This document shows, piece after piece, positions 23,371-31,685 of a stretch of DNA of 34,044 bases. The DNA is from Allochromatium palmeri (lineage in GTDB: Bacteria > Pseudomonadota > Gammaproteobacteria > Chromatiales > Chromatiaceae), in assembly GCF_009720725.1 (NCBI RefSeq), contig NZ_WNKT01000044.1:1-34044 (forward strand), read 5' to 3'. How positions within the stretch are numbered: position 1 is the stretch's first letter; every line of letters starts with the position of its first letter. The notes under the pieces are model-generated. The model ran no database searches. It was not told the DNA's origin and was given only the letters and a program-made list of their open reading frames with translations. Position numbers and translations under genes: made by a program.

Positions 23371-25044
23371 TCAGTGATTGCTCTTGCCCCAGGTATCGCG
23401 CAAGCCGACGGTGAGATTGAACACCGGCCGTTCCGCGTTCGAGTCGGGATCGACGACGAAATAGCCCTCACGCTCGAACTGGAAACGCTCGCCCGGCAGC
23501 ACGCCGCGCAGATTCGGTTCCAGCCTGACGCCCGTCAGCACTTGCAGCGACTCGGGGTTGAGATCGGCGCGATAGTCGCTCCCGCCCGCGCCCGGCATCG
23601 GCACATTGAATAACCGGTCATAGAGCCGAACCTCGGCGACCACCGCCTGCTCGGCCGCCACCCAATGGATCACGCCCTTGACCTTGCGCCCCTCGGGATT
23701 CTTGCCCAGGGTGTCGAGATCGGCCCAGCATCGCAGTTCGACGATCTCGCCGGCGTCGTTCTTGACCACCTCGTCACAGCGGATCACATAGGCCCCGCGC
23801 AACCGTACCTCGCCGCCCGGAATCAGCCGCTTGAAGCCCTTGGGTGGGGTCTCCTCGAAGTCGGCACGGTCGATATAAAGCTCGCGCGCGAAAGGCAGCG
23901 TGCGCGTGCCCAGCTCTGGATCCTTGGGATGATTGGCTAACTCGATGGTCTCGGTCCGGCCCTCGGGATAGTTGGTGAGCACGACCTTGAGCGGATTCAG
24001 GACCGCCAGCCGACGCGCGGCATTGGCATCCAGATCCTCGCGGATGGCGTTTTCCAGCATCGCCATCTCGACCCGGTTGTCGGACTTAGTGATGCCGATG
24101 CGCTCGCAGAAGACGCGGATCGCCGCCGGCGTATAACCGCGTCGGCGCAGACCGGCGAGCGTCGGCATACGCGGGTCGTCCCAGCCGTCGACATGCGATT
24201 CGCCGACCAGATCGGTCAGACGGCGCTTGCTCATCACGGTGTATTCGAGATTGAGCCGGCTGAACTCGATCTGACGCGGACGGCTCGGCACCGAGACATT
24301 GGCGATCACCCACTCGTAGAGCGGTCGATGGTCTTCGAACTCCAGGGTGCAGAGCGAATGGGTGACGCCTTCGAGCGCATCCGAGATCGGGTGCGTATAG
24401 TCATAGGTCGGATAGAGACACCAGGTGCTGCCGGTCTGATGATGCACCACGCCATGCTTGATCCGGTAGAGCACCGGATCGCGCAGATTGATGTTGGGCG
24501 AGGCCATATCGATTTTGGCGCGCAGGGTGTGCGAGCCGTCCGGGAACTCACCGGCCCGCATCCGCGCGAACAGATCCAGGTTCTCGGCCACCGAACGCGC
24601 GCGCCAGGGGCTGTCACGGCCCGGCTCGGTCAGAGTGCCGCGATACTCGCGCATCTCCTCAGCCGCGAGATCGCAGACATAGGCCAGACCCTTTTCGATC
24701 AGCTCGACCGCGAAGCCATAGAGCGGCTCGAAATAGTCCGAGGCAAAATAACACCGATCGCCCCAGTCGAAGCCCAGCCAGCGCACGTCGGTCTGGATGG
24801 CCTCGACAAACTCGAGGTTCTCCTTGTGCGGATTGGTGTCGTCGAAGCGCAGATTGCAGCGTCCGCCCAACAACTTGGCCAGGCCGAAGTTGAGCACAAT
24901 CGATTTGGCATGCCCGATGTGCAGATAGCCGTTCGGCTCGGGCGGAAAGCGGGTGATAATCCGGTCATGCTTACCGGAAGCGAGATCCGCCTCGACGATC
25001 TGGCGGATGAAATGGGTGCGTGGCAACTCGGCAGCGTCGGTCAT
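23371..25044 (-). CDS. glnS: Glutaminyl-tRNA synthetase
   Basis: A 557-residue class-I aminoacyl-tRNA synthetase charging tRNA-Gln, matching E. coli GlnS in length (554). The HIGH motif is in [15 protein letters not shown] (34-48) and the KMSKS equivalent is [24 protein letters not shown] and the two C-terminal anticodon-binding beta-barrels are recognisable. The start at 25044 aligns with the family N-terminus ([17 protein letters not shown]); an upstream in-frame Met adds unrelated sequence. The ribosome-binding site is weak. It is divergent from the DUF1840 gene over about 107 bases. Confidence 0.97.
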   Translation of the reverse strand: MTDAAELPRTHFIRQIVEADLASGKHDRIITRFPPEPNGYLHIGHAKSIVLNFGLAKLLGGRCNLRFDDTNPHKENLEFVEAIQTDVRWLGFDWGDRCYFASDYFEPLYGFAVELIEKGLAYVCDLAAEEMREYRGTLTEPGRDSPWRARSVAENLDLFARMRAGEFPDGSHTLRAKIDMASPNINLRDPVLYRIKHGVVHHQTGSTWCLYPTYDYTHPISDALEGVTHSLCTLEFEDHRPLYEWVIANVSVPSRPRQIEFSRLNLEYTVMSKRRLTDLVGESHVDGWDDPRMPTLAGLRRRGYTPAAIRVFCERIGITKSDNRVEMAMLENAIREDLDANAARRLAVLNPLKVVLTNYPEGRTETIELANHPKDPELGTRTLPFARELYIDRADFEETPPKGFKRLIPGGEVRLRGAYVIRCDEVVKNDAGEIVELRCWADLDTLGKNPEGRKVKGVIHWVAAEQAVVAEVRLYDRLFNVPMPGAGGSDYRADLNPESLQVLTGVRLEPNLRGVLPGERFQFEREGYFVVDPDSNAERPVFNLTVGLRDTWGKSNH

Positions 25045-25151
25045 GATATCTCGGCAGGAGCTTGAGTGAAAATGATCAGCGCATTTTAAACGCGGCCCGC
25101 ATTCGCCGCAGGCTTTATCAGTCCCAATCAGAAACAACGAGGAGGCCGCTC

Positions 25152-25463
25152 ATGTTGATCCGCTTCGAGACCCCAGCCTATGCCACCATCACCATGTTCG
25201 GCGACGTGGCCGTCACCCTCATCAAGCTGATGGGACACAGCGGCGCCGTGCCGGGCGCGCTCCTGGCCGAAGACGTGCCGGCCGCGCTCGCACGGCTGAA
25301 GAACGCTGTCGCTGAGCATCCGGACGCCACGCTCGACCCTGACACGCCAAACCAACACCAGGGCGATGAGTCCCAGCACGTCAGCCTCGCCCATCGCGCC
25401 CTACCCCTGATCGAGCTGCTCGAAGCCGCCGCGCGCGATGGCGAAAATGTGATGTGGGAGTAA
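25152..25463 (+). CDS. DUF1840 family protein
   Basis: A 103-residue protein matching the DUF1840 pattern: MLIRFETPAYATITMFGDVA, followed by LMGHSGAVPGALLAEDVPAA and a C-terminal helix (ALPLIELLEAA). The function of this proteobacterial family is unknown. GAGGAGG ends about six bases before the ATG, which fixes the start; an upstream in-frame Met lacks such a site. It is divergent from glnS and precedes the TerD-led operon by 148 bases on the same strand, with a hairpin between. Confidence 0.88.
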   Translation: MLIRFETPAYATITMFGDVAVTLIKLMGHSGAVPGALLAEDVPAALARLKNAVAEHPDATLDPDTPNQHQGDESQHVSLAHRALPLIELLEAAARDGENVMWE

Positions 25464-25470
25464 GGCCCTC

Positions 25471-25504
25471 GGCGCGGTCCCGAATCCAGGATCGGGATGG
25501 CGCC
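25471..25504 (+). terminator. Possible terminator hairpin after the DUF1840 gene
   Basis: GGCGC and TCCCGA (25471-25483) pair with TCGGGA and GCGCC (25492-25504) around an eight-base loop, with a two-base internal mismatch. It starts eight bases after the stop. There is no T-run, so termination efficiency is uncertain, but it separates this gene from the TerD-led operon. Confidence 0.4.
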
Positions 25505-25611
25505 GTGTTGCGTATCCAAACAGCTTGCGGCATGGTATGCCCGGTTTTCGAACGTCGATCGAGACACTATCGAGGGGATGGCATGGAATCTCTGTCGCGC
25601 GAGTCGCCGAG

Positions 25612-26949
25612 ATGAAGACACTGCCGAAGGGCGCAAATGCGCCGCTGGCCAGCTCGGGCACGGTGCGCGTCGAATTGGGTTGGCCGTCGGGTCGAGCGGC
25701 GCTGGATGCGGTGTGCTTCGCGGTCGGCGACAACGGACGGATTCCGAGCGACGACTGGTTTATTTTCTACAACCAGCGCCAGTCGCCCGGTGCGGTCGTC
25801 GATCTGGCGACAACCTTAGCCGGTCGCGCCGAGCTGCGCGTGCAACCGGAACGATTGCCGGCCGGCATTCAGCGTCTCGTCATCGCCGCCGCCATGACGG
25901 ATGGCGCGTTTCGCGATCTGATCGGCACCCGACTCACAGTTACGCCCGCCTCCGGCGAGCCGCTCGCCTTCGAGTTGACCGAAGCAGGAGACGAACAGGC
26001 GCTCATCTTCGCTGAACTCTATCGCCACGGCACCGGCTGGAAGCTGCGCGCTGTCGGTCAGGGCTTTCGCGGCGGACTCCAGCCACTGGCTGAGCATTTC
26101 GGCGTGGCCGTTGCCGATGACGACCCGGAGACGTCCGCGTCTGTGCCGGCGCCAATCGAACCGCCCCACAGCCCGCCCATCCCACCGCGACCGATTCCAC
26201 TTGAAGCCACTCCACCGCCAACGCCCGAGCCACGCCAGCGCCGCCCACGCCCTGGCTGGCTGACCTGGGGTCTGGCCCTGCTGATCCTGCTCGCCACCGC
26301 GACCGGCGCGCTGTGGCTGTTCAAGCCCGATTGGCTCGAAATCCCAGGCGAGCTATGGGCCGAAACACGCGATTATTTCGCCTATACATCGAGCACGAGC
26401 GCAACCCTCGACGCTCCTCAGCCGCCGACACCCGCGTCTACCGAGCGCGACAGTCGCACGACCGCTTCGCGCCCGCTCTCGACCCGCTATCAGGCGCCGA
26501 CCTGCCCCTGGGACGATGCGCCGGTCTTCGAACGCTATCATGCGCTCGGCGAGAACTATGTCCGCATCCTGCAACGGGTCGAGCGCAGCAACAAGCTCCT
26601 GGGCAAGTGGCGCAATGAACTGCGCCAATCGGCCACGGACTGTCCGGCACCCTTCGTCGACGGCAACCGCCAGGAGGTCGAGCAACTGAGCCAGTTGCCG
26701 ATCAGCGCCTGGATGGACGAGTCGATCAAGCTCAACAACTGCGCCGGACTCATGATCAAGCGTCTCGACAAAGAATTGAACCAGGAATCCAGACCCATCA
26801 TCATCCAGCGTCTGGTGCGCGACGCCGACCGCGCGCGCAATCTCGAATCAGATCTGACCGACATCGCGCGCGACCTGGCCTATCTGCGCAACAAGACCTC
26901 GCGTCTGATCGATGGCTTCGAGGAGAACATCGAGGCCTGCGGCCTATGA
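25612..26949 (+). CDS. TerD-domain protein with membrane helix and Cys-containing periplasmic domain
   Basis: A 445-residue protein, first gene of a nine-gene operon. Residues 1-166 are a TerD-like domain: LPKGANAPL at the N-terminus, WFIFYNQRQSPGAVVDL (49-65), and ALIFAELYRHGTGWKLRAVG (130-149). The acidic calcium-binding loop of classical TerD (GDGDDE type) is absent; ATTLAGRAELRVQPERLP takes its place (67-83). A Pro-rich linker (180-214) leads to one membrane helix (216-237) and a helical C-terminal part with four Cys (298, 344, 377, 443) that could form two disulfides in the periplasm. TerD proteins act in tellurite, phage and envelope stress; the rest of the architecture I do not recognise. 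The start at 25612 opens the TerD motif; no strong ribosome-binding site is visible. Confidence 0.8.
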   Translation: MKTLPKGANAPLASSGTVRVELGWPSGRAALDAVCFAVGDNGRIPSDDWFIFYNQRQSPGAVVDLATTLAGRAELRVQPERLPAGIQRLVIAAAMTDGAFRDLIGTRLTVTPASGEPLAFELTEAGDEQALIFAELYRHGTGWKLRAVGQGFRGGLQPLAEHFGVAVADDDPETSASVPAPIEPPHSPPIPPRPIPLEATPPPTPEPRQRRPRPGWLTWGLALLILLATATGALWLFKPDWLEIPGELWAETRDYFAYTSSTSATLDAPQPPTPASTERDSRTTASRPLSTRYQAPTCPWDDAPVFERYHALGENYVRILQRVERSNKLLGKWRNELRQSATDCPAPFVDGNRQEVEQLSQLPISAWMDESIKLNNCAGLMIKRLDKELNQESRPIIIQRLVRDADRARNLESDLTDIARDLAYLRNKTSRLIDGFEENIEACGL

Positions 26950-26969
26950 CCCAGTTCCAAGGAGACCCG

Positions 26970-27701
26970 ATGTTTTATCGCGACCACCCACGGCGGCTCC
27001 AGACGACCCGATCCACCGCGCGCAGCCGACCGACCAGGCTCGTGCTCGGTGTACTGTGCGCGCTGTTCATGAGCGCGCCGAGCTGGGCGCAGGATACTCA
27101 GTACAGCGCCCGCAATCCCAATCGCACCAATCCGACCGTCATCCTCGAAAACGAGATGGCCAACATCCGCAATTCCAGCGCCCAGCTCGGCGCGCGCATT
27201 CAGACAGCGATGGAAAAGCTGGAGGAGGTCGCACGCCTGACCTCGGAGCAGGAAAAGGAGGCGCAGGTCGATAGTCTGTTTTTCACCCTGCGCGACGAGG
27301 TCTATGGGGTGCTCAACAAGCTCGATCTCAACAGCGACTTCGCCGACGCGCTCAACCGCGCCAAGGAGGGCACCATCGTCCTCAAGAGTTGGTACGAGCG
27401 CCAGCCGCCCGACTATCCCAACCGCGAGCAGAGCATCGCCCAGCTTGAACGCGCCATCCGGGAATACGACATCGTCGACGAGCGCCTGAATCAGAGCCGC
27501 ACCCTGGCGCAGGAAAAACTCTCGACCATCATGCGCCAGCATCGGGTGATCCTCCAGGAGATGAAGATCGGCAAGGTACTGGAGGCCATCACCGCCGCGC
27601 GCTCCGTGGTCGAGGGGCTGAACGACATCACCCAGGCCATGGCGGTCGTCGAGCAGAAGACCCAGCAGAGTCTGCAAACCTCGGTGCCCATCGCCAACTG
27701 A
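26970..27701 (+). CDS. Exported helical/coiled-coil protein 1 of the TerD operon
   Basis: A 243-residue protein of unknown family. I start at 26970 because AAGGAG precedes it by six bases; an earlier ATG at 26946 would overlap the TerD gene stop (ATGA) and add eight residues. A basic N-terminus and hydrophobic stretch (LVLGVLCALFMSAPSWA, 24-40) form a signal peptide, cleaved after SWA. The mature part is almost wholly charged amphipathic helix, consistent with a coiled coil in the periplasm. No Cys occurs in the mature region and no enzymatic motif is seen. It lies 20 bases after the TerD gene and 27 before the next. Confidence 0.75.
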   Translation: MFYRDHPRRLQTTRSTARSRPTRLVLGVLCALFMSAPSWAQDTQYSARNPNRTNPTVILENEMANIRNSSAQLGARIQTAMEKLEEVARLTSEQEKEAQVDSLFFTLRDEVYGVLNKLDLNSDFADALNRAKEGTIVLKSWYERQPPDYPNREQSIAQLERAIREYDIVDERLNQSRTLAQEKLSTIMRQHRVILQEMKIGKVLEAITAARSVVEGLNDITQAMAVVEQKTQQSLQTSVPIAN

Positions 27702-27728
27702 TCCCGACCCCACCCATCGGAGGACATC

Positions 27729-28346
27729 ATGAAGACATCCGCCCTCGTGCTCGCTGGCGTACTCGCCCTGACCGGTACGGCATCACTCGCTCAATCCGCC
27801 GATCAGCCCGACATGGGCCGGTTGTTCGAGAAGGTCAACGCGGTGGCCGCGCAGCTCCAGGAGAACCTGAGTGGACTGGATGCCAACATTCAGGCCAGCC
27901 GCGATTCCATCGAGAAGGGCGGCGAGGTGCTCGACGCCATGCTCGACTCGGTCAAGCGTGTGAACGCGAGCATGGCCGAGGACAGCGAGATCTGGACCGA
28001 GCTCGACGGCCTGCTCGCACTCTGGGAGCAGCGGCGCAAGGAGGCGCTGGAGAAGTCCGAGTCCAACCCGGCCTTTCAGCCGATTGCTCAAGCCTGGCAG
28101 AGCCGACTCAACACCGGGCGCGAACTGCGCAACCAGATCAGCACCGAACGCGCCAACTCGCTGGCGCTGATGCGTGCCATCGAGTCCGATCGCGACATCG
28201 TGCTCGCCTACTACGAGCTGGGTCAGGCTGACAAGGCGATCCAGAGCTTGCAGCAGGTCGGCGCTAATCTGACGAGCCTGAACGAAAACATGCAGGCCAT
28301 CGTCAAGACCGCCAGCGACGCGCAGCAGGTGCCGATCGCGCCATGA
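27729..28346 (+). CDS. Exported helical/coiled-coil protein 2 of the TerD operon
   Basis: A 205-residue protein of unknown family. A clean signal peptide (MKTSALVLAGVLALTGTASLA, cleaved near 21) precedes a helical region with heptad-like spacing (MGRLFEKVNAVAAQLQENLS, then VNASMAEDSEIWTELDGLL). It resembles coiled-coil protein 1 in general character (size, helicity, position), though I cannot show homology by eye. GGAGG lies before the ATG. The stop overlaps the next start by four bases (ATGA). Confidence 0.75.
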   Translation: MKTSALVLAGVLALTGTASLAQSADQPDMGRLFEKVNAVAAQLQENLSGLDANIQASRDSIEKGGEVLDAMLDSVKRVNASMAEDSEIWTELDGLLALWEQRRKEALEKSESNPAFQPIAQAWQSRLNTGRELRNQISTERANSLALMRAIESDRDIVLAYYELGQADKAIQSLQQVGANLTSLNENMQAIVKTASDAQQVPIAP

Positions 28347-28786
28347 AACCCGCTGGCGTCCCGGACGTGCGCCCCTGGCTGCTGACGTTGAGCCTGGGCG
28401 CGTTGCTGGCGGTCGTTTCAGGCCCGGCACCGGCGGAGATCGCTTCGGGGGCGCCGCCACCGTCGACACAGGCAGCTCCGGCTGCCGATCCAGCGGCTCC
28501 GTCCGACCCGGAGCGGGACACACTCAAGGCCCAGCTCGACGACATCCAGCGTCTGCTGAGTCGGCTCGATGACCTGGAGACCCAACTCATCGCCCAGGCC
28601 CAGCAGGCGCTCGACCGTGCCGACGCGGCCCAGAATCACGACGAACGCGCGCGCCAGGAACGTCTCTACGGCGAGATCGGCGCCCGGATCGGAGAACTGC
28701 GGGCCACGCGGCGCGACATCGCGCAACAGCTCCAGGTGCTGGAACAGACCCTGGATGACTCCGCCACGACCCAACCGGATCGATAG
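28343..28786 (+). CDS. Exported or membrane-tethered coiled-coil protein 3 of the TerD operon
   Basis: A 147-residue protein of unknown family. An N-terminal hydrophobic segment (WLLTLSLGALLAVVSG, about 12-27) acts as signal peptide or anchor, followed by an Ala/Pro-rich linker (about 34-53) and a strongly predicted coiled coil (about 58-138: LKAQLDDIQRLLSRLDDLE). Small exported coiled coils of this form often span or space the periplasm. The start overlaps the previous stop (ATGA), and the stop directly abuts the ATG of the channel gene. Confidence 0.72.
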   Translation: MKPAGVPDVRPWLLTLSLGALLAVVSGPAPAEIASGAPPPSTQAAPAADPAAPSDPERDTLKAQLDDIQRLLSRLDDLETQLIAQAQQALDRADAAQNHDERARQERLYGEIGARIGELRATRRDIAQQLQVLEQTLDDSATTQPDR

Positions 28787-29584
28787 ATGTCTCCACCCGC
28801 TCAGCCATCGCTTGATCTCGATCAGGCCGCCGGGCTGTTCTCCGAGCGCCAGATCGCCCGGCCGCTGATCGTCGCCGTGCTCATCACGCTGGCGCTCTAT
28901 CCGACCCTGATGCATTTTCTGGAGCCGAACGCCCTGCCCGACTGGATCGGACGCTATTTGGGCAATGGCTACTGCCGCTTCATGCTGGCGCTGTTCGTGG
29001 CGAGCGTGCTCTATGCCGTTTTGCAATATCTGGGACTCCAGAGCGAGCGTCGCCGCTTGATCAGGTCTGGAGACCCAAGCGATCAGATATCCGGCCCGTC
29101 GCGTTGGCAGGACTGGATCGGCTTTCTCTCCGGACGCGAACAGACCGACGCCGAGCGGGTTCCGGCCGCGCTGCGACACTGGCACGACCGGACCCACGCG
29201 CGCGAGGACTCGGTCCATCTGAGCGACTATGTGCTTCTGGTGCGCGGCCAGCAGCATCAGCACAACTTCGCCCCCATCGGTTTTGCCATCTGGGTGCTGC
29301 CCATGCTCGGGTTCATCGGCACCGTGCTCGGTATCACCCAGGCCATCGGCGGACTGGCCGACAGCGTCGCGGCCACGGCCGTCGATGGGGGCGGCCTCGG
29401 CGGCGTGCTCGGTGGGCTCCAGTTCGCCTTCGATACCACCTTTGTCGGGCTGGTGCTGGTGATTCCGTTGATGCTGGCCCTACTGGTATTGCGCGCACGG
29501 GCGCAGACGCTCGACATGCTCTATTACCGGCGGCTGCTCGACCGGTTGTTTCTGGACGCGCCCGACCTGGACGCCGCCGACTGA
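28787..29584 (+). CDS. MotA/TolQ/ExbB-type proton-channel subunit
   Basis: A 265-residue membrane protein with helices at about 27-45, 64-83, 162-188 and 217-236. The third and fourth match the TolQ/ExbB core: IWVLPMLGFIGTVLGITQAI (168-187) and FAFDTTFVGLVLVIPLMLAL (213-232), including pore-lining Thr residues (T179, T217/T218). Such subunits form a pentamer around a dimer of ExbD/TolR-type subunits and convert proton flow into motion. Exactly such partners follow immediately. It has one more N-terminal helix than ExbB or TolQ, closer to MotA topology. The ATG directly follows the preceding stop. Confidence 0.88.
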   Translation: MSPPAQPSLDLDQAAGLFSERQIARPLIVAVLITLALYPTLMHFLEPNALPDWIGRYLGNGYCRFMLALFVASVLYAVLQYLGLQSERRRLIRSGDPSDQISGPSRWQDWIGFLSGREQTDAERVPAALRHWHDRTHAREDSVHLSDYVLLVRGQQHQHNFAPIGFAIWVLPMLGFIGTVLGITQAIGGLADSVAATAVDGGGLGGVLGGLQFAFDTTFVGLVLVIPLMLALLVLRARAQTLDMLYYRRLLDRLFLDAPDLDAAD

Positions 29585-30060
29585 TGCGCCACCGCCCATC
29601 GATGCCGCTGATGCCGGAGCTGAATCTGCTGCCCTTTCTCGATCTGGTACTGGCCTTCGTCGGCATTCTGATCGTCGTCTTTGCGCTACAAGCGCCCAAC
29701 CGGCCCGAAACCGGACGTCCGCTGGCGATCGACGATCTGGTCGTCTGTCAGGCCGAGGGCGCGGTGACGCTCCATGCCGGACCCGAGGCCGAGCCGATCG
29801 TCTATCGCGAGACCGAACTCGATGCACTGCTGGAACGGGTCGCCGAGCCAGGCGCGGGTGTGCGCAATTTGGTCTTCGCGCTTACCCAGGACTGTTTCGG
29901 CACCCGCCGCGCCTTCGAGGACGCCTTCAGCCGCTTCACCAGCCGGCTCGATCCGCGCGCAGCGCCACGCCGGGCGTTCAGGCTGAGCTTCCGGCCGCTG
30001 TCGACCGCGCCCGACGCGCTGCCCCGTCTGCTGACCGAGTGGCGCGGACATGGAGACTGA
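29584..30060 (+). CDS. ExbD/TolR-type stator subunit, first of two
   Basis: A 158-residue protein whose ATG overlaps the channel-gene stop by one base (TGATG). It has the topology of ExbD/TolR: a short cytoplasmic N-terminus, one membrane helix (about 18-37) with the conserved proton-carrying Asp (D20 in LNLLPFLDLVLAFVGILIVV), and a roughly 115-residue periplasmic domain with two Cys. The periplasmic part does not obviously match TolR, ExbD or the OmpA-like domain of MotB. Its end overlaps the next gene by 11 bases. Confidence 0.75.
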   Translation: MRHRPSMPLMPELNLLPFLDLVLAFVGILIVVFALQAPNRPETGRPLAIDDLVVCQAEGAVTLHAGPEAEPIVYRETELDALLERVAEPGAGVRNLVFALTQDCFGTRRAFEDAFSRFTSRLDPRAAPRRAFRLSFRPLSTAPDALPRLLTEWRGHGD

Positions 30061-30688
30061 CGGCCCGACCCCGAGCGCCTTTCTCGACATCGCCACCAAT
30101 TTGCTGGCGATCCTGCTGATCGTGACGCTCTTCGCACTGGCCGCGCCGCGTCAGCGTGATGAAGGGGCCAGCCAGCTCCCGGCCCGTCCGAGCACCGGAC
30201 CGCGCTTCGTCGAACCGCAGCGCGAACGCTTTCCGCCCTTCTCGCGCTTCTATTTCGTGCTCGCCGATCGGGTGGCGGTCTGGGACCAGGAGGCCGTGGT
30301 CGACGCACTCGCCGCCGCGCTGGACACACGCTCGGGCACCACCTGGCAGGGACGTTTTGCCTGGCGGCCCGAGCCGCTGGTGACGCGCGACATCGATACC
30401 TTTCAGTTGGAGTTCCGGCTCGATCGCAAGGCGATCCTGAGCCGGTCGCCGCCCTGGAGCGTCGAGCAGACCGAGCGACTGGTCGATGAGTTGGCCCAGG
30501 ACGCGGCACGCGATCGAATCGCGCCTGTCTTCATCGTCCATCCCGACGGCCTGGAGACCTTCGTGCCGCTCTATGAAAGGTTGCAAGCCGCCGGTCAGCG
30601 GTTTCGCTGGTTCACCCAGCGGCCGGACGATCCGTTGCTGATCGGCCGTCATGTCGCCCAGTTCACCCACTATGGCCTCTATTGGTAG
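30050..30688 (+). CDS. ExbD/TolR-type stator subunit, second of two
   Basis: A 212-residue protein with the same plan as its neighbour: a membrane helix at about 10-31 with an Asp near its cytoplasmic edge (D13 in SAFLDIATNLLAILLIVTLF), then a larger periplasmic domain of about 180 residues. Beyond the helix it shares no obvious similarity with the preceding subunit, so a heterodimeric stator is likely. There is no OmpA/peptidoglycan-binding motif. It overlaps the previous gene by 11 bases and the next by up to 38. Confidence 0.72.
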   Translation: METDGPTPSAFLDIATNLLAILLIVTLFALAAPRQRDEGASQLPARPSTGPRFVEPQRERFPPFSRFYFVLADRVAVWDQEAVVDALAAALDTRSGTTWQGRFAWRPEPLVTRDIDTFQLEFRLDRKAILSRSPPWSVEQTERLVDELAQDAARDRIAPVFIVHPDGLETFVPLYERLQAAGQRFRWFTQRPDDPLLIGRHVAQFTHYGLYW

Positions 30689-31685
30689 CCCGCCGCACGC
30701 ATCACGCCCAGGCCCACGGCTCGTGCCGCGTCTGGCTGCGCTGGCGCTGCTGACGGTGCTGGTTGGTGTGCTCTGGGGATTGGCTCAGGCTCCGAATCGA
30801 GCCGCCGAGACGGGCGGACTGGGTGATTCGGCCGAGGCGCGCCAGGCCGTCGAGGCGTGGGAAACGCTGTGGTCGGAGCTGGGCGAGCGCGGCGTCGCGG
30901 CCCTGAGTCCCACGGCGAGCGATGCCTCGCGCCGTTCGGCGGGTGACACGGTCTTCATGCGCTATCGCAATCTCTGGGGCCGGATCGACGACGAGGCGCG
31001 TCTGGCCTTCCAGCTCGCCGCGCTCAGTGGCGATCCCGCGCGCAAGCTGGCGTTGATCGAACCCTTGACGCAGGCCGAAGAGCCGTTGATCCGCTTCCGC
31101 GCCCATCTGGAACGCGCGCGTCTTCAGCGGCGTTTACAGGATTTCGAGTCGGCGCGGATTGCCGCGCGCGCGGCGCTGGCGGTACCGGAGCTGCCCGAAC
31201 GGCTGCGCTCCGACGCCTGGTTCGTCCTGGCCGACAGCGCCTGGGCGCAGGATCGGCTCGACGAGGCTGAGACGGCGCTGAATACCGCCATCGCCGATGA
31301 CCCCGGATTCTGGGATGCGCGTCGATTGCGGCTCGAAGTGCTGGCGCGCCGGCTCGCGGAGCCGCGTCAGCGCGGGGCCGTCTGTCTCGATCGCACCCGG
31401 CGCATGATCGAGGATCTGGGTGCTCTGCCCGCTCTGGCCGAGGATCAGACCCAGTTCCGCGATCTGGCCGACCGCTTTGCGTGTCAGGGCACACCGTCCC
31501 ATGTCGCGCTGGCGCTGATCGCCGGGCTGGGCTATCGCTGGTCGGGTGACACGGAGCGCGCGCGGGTGACGCTGGCGAACGCCGAGCGGTTGCGTAGACG
31601 GCTGCCGGACGGGTGCGAGCGGCTGATCCTGGAGCGGGTCTCGGGGTTGCTGGAGCCGGCTTTGGCCCCGGAGCAACGGCCATGA
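30651..31685 (+). CDS. Membrane-anchored TPR-like helical-repeat protein
   Basis: A 344-residue protein with one N-terminal hydrophobic helix (LVPRLAALALLTVLVGVLWG, about 24-43), then a helical-repeat region resembling tetratricopeptide repeats (RLRSDAWFVLADSAWAQDRL, then EAETALNTAIADDPGFWDAR near 198-237). Two Cys occur in the C-terminal third. It is probably a scaffold facing the periplasm. The start is uncertain: ATG at 30651 or 30672, neither with a good ribosome-binding site, both inside the preceding gene. The stop overlaps the next ATG (ATGA). Confidence 0.72.
   Translation: MSPSSPTMASIGSPPHASRPGPRLVPRLAALALLTVLVGVLWGLAQAPNRAAETGGLGDSAEARQAVEAWETLWSELGERGVAALSPTASDASRRSAGDTVFMRYRNLWGRIDDEARLAFQLAALSGDPARKLALIEPLTQAEEPLIRFRAHLERARLQRRLQDFESARIAARAALAVPELPERLRSDAWFVLADSAWAQDRLDEAETALNTAIADDPGFWDARRLRLEVLARRLAEPRQRGAVCLDRTRRMIEDLGALPALAEDQTQFRDLADRFACQGTPSHVALALIAGLGYRWSGDTERARVTLANAERLRRRLPDGCERLILERVSGLLEPALAPEQRP

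Noticed and set aside
28787-30688. TolQ-TolR or ExbB-ExbD of a Tol-Pal or TonB system
   Set aside because: No tolA, tolB, pal or tonB gene is nearby, there are two different ExbD-like proteins, and the channel subunit has an extra N-terminal helix.
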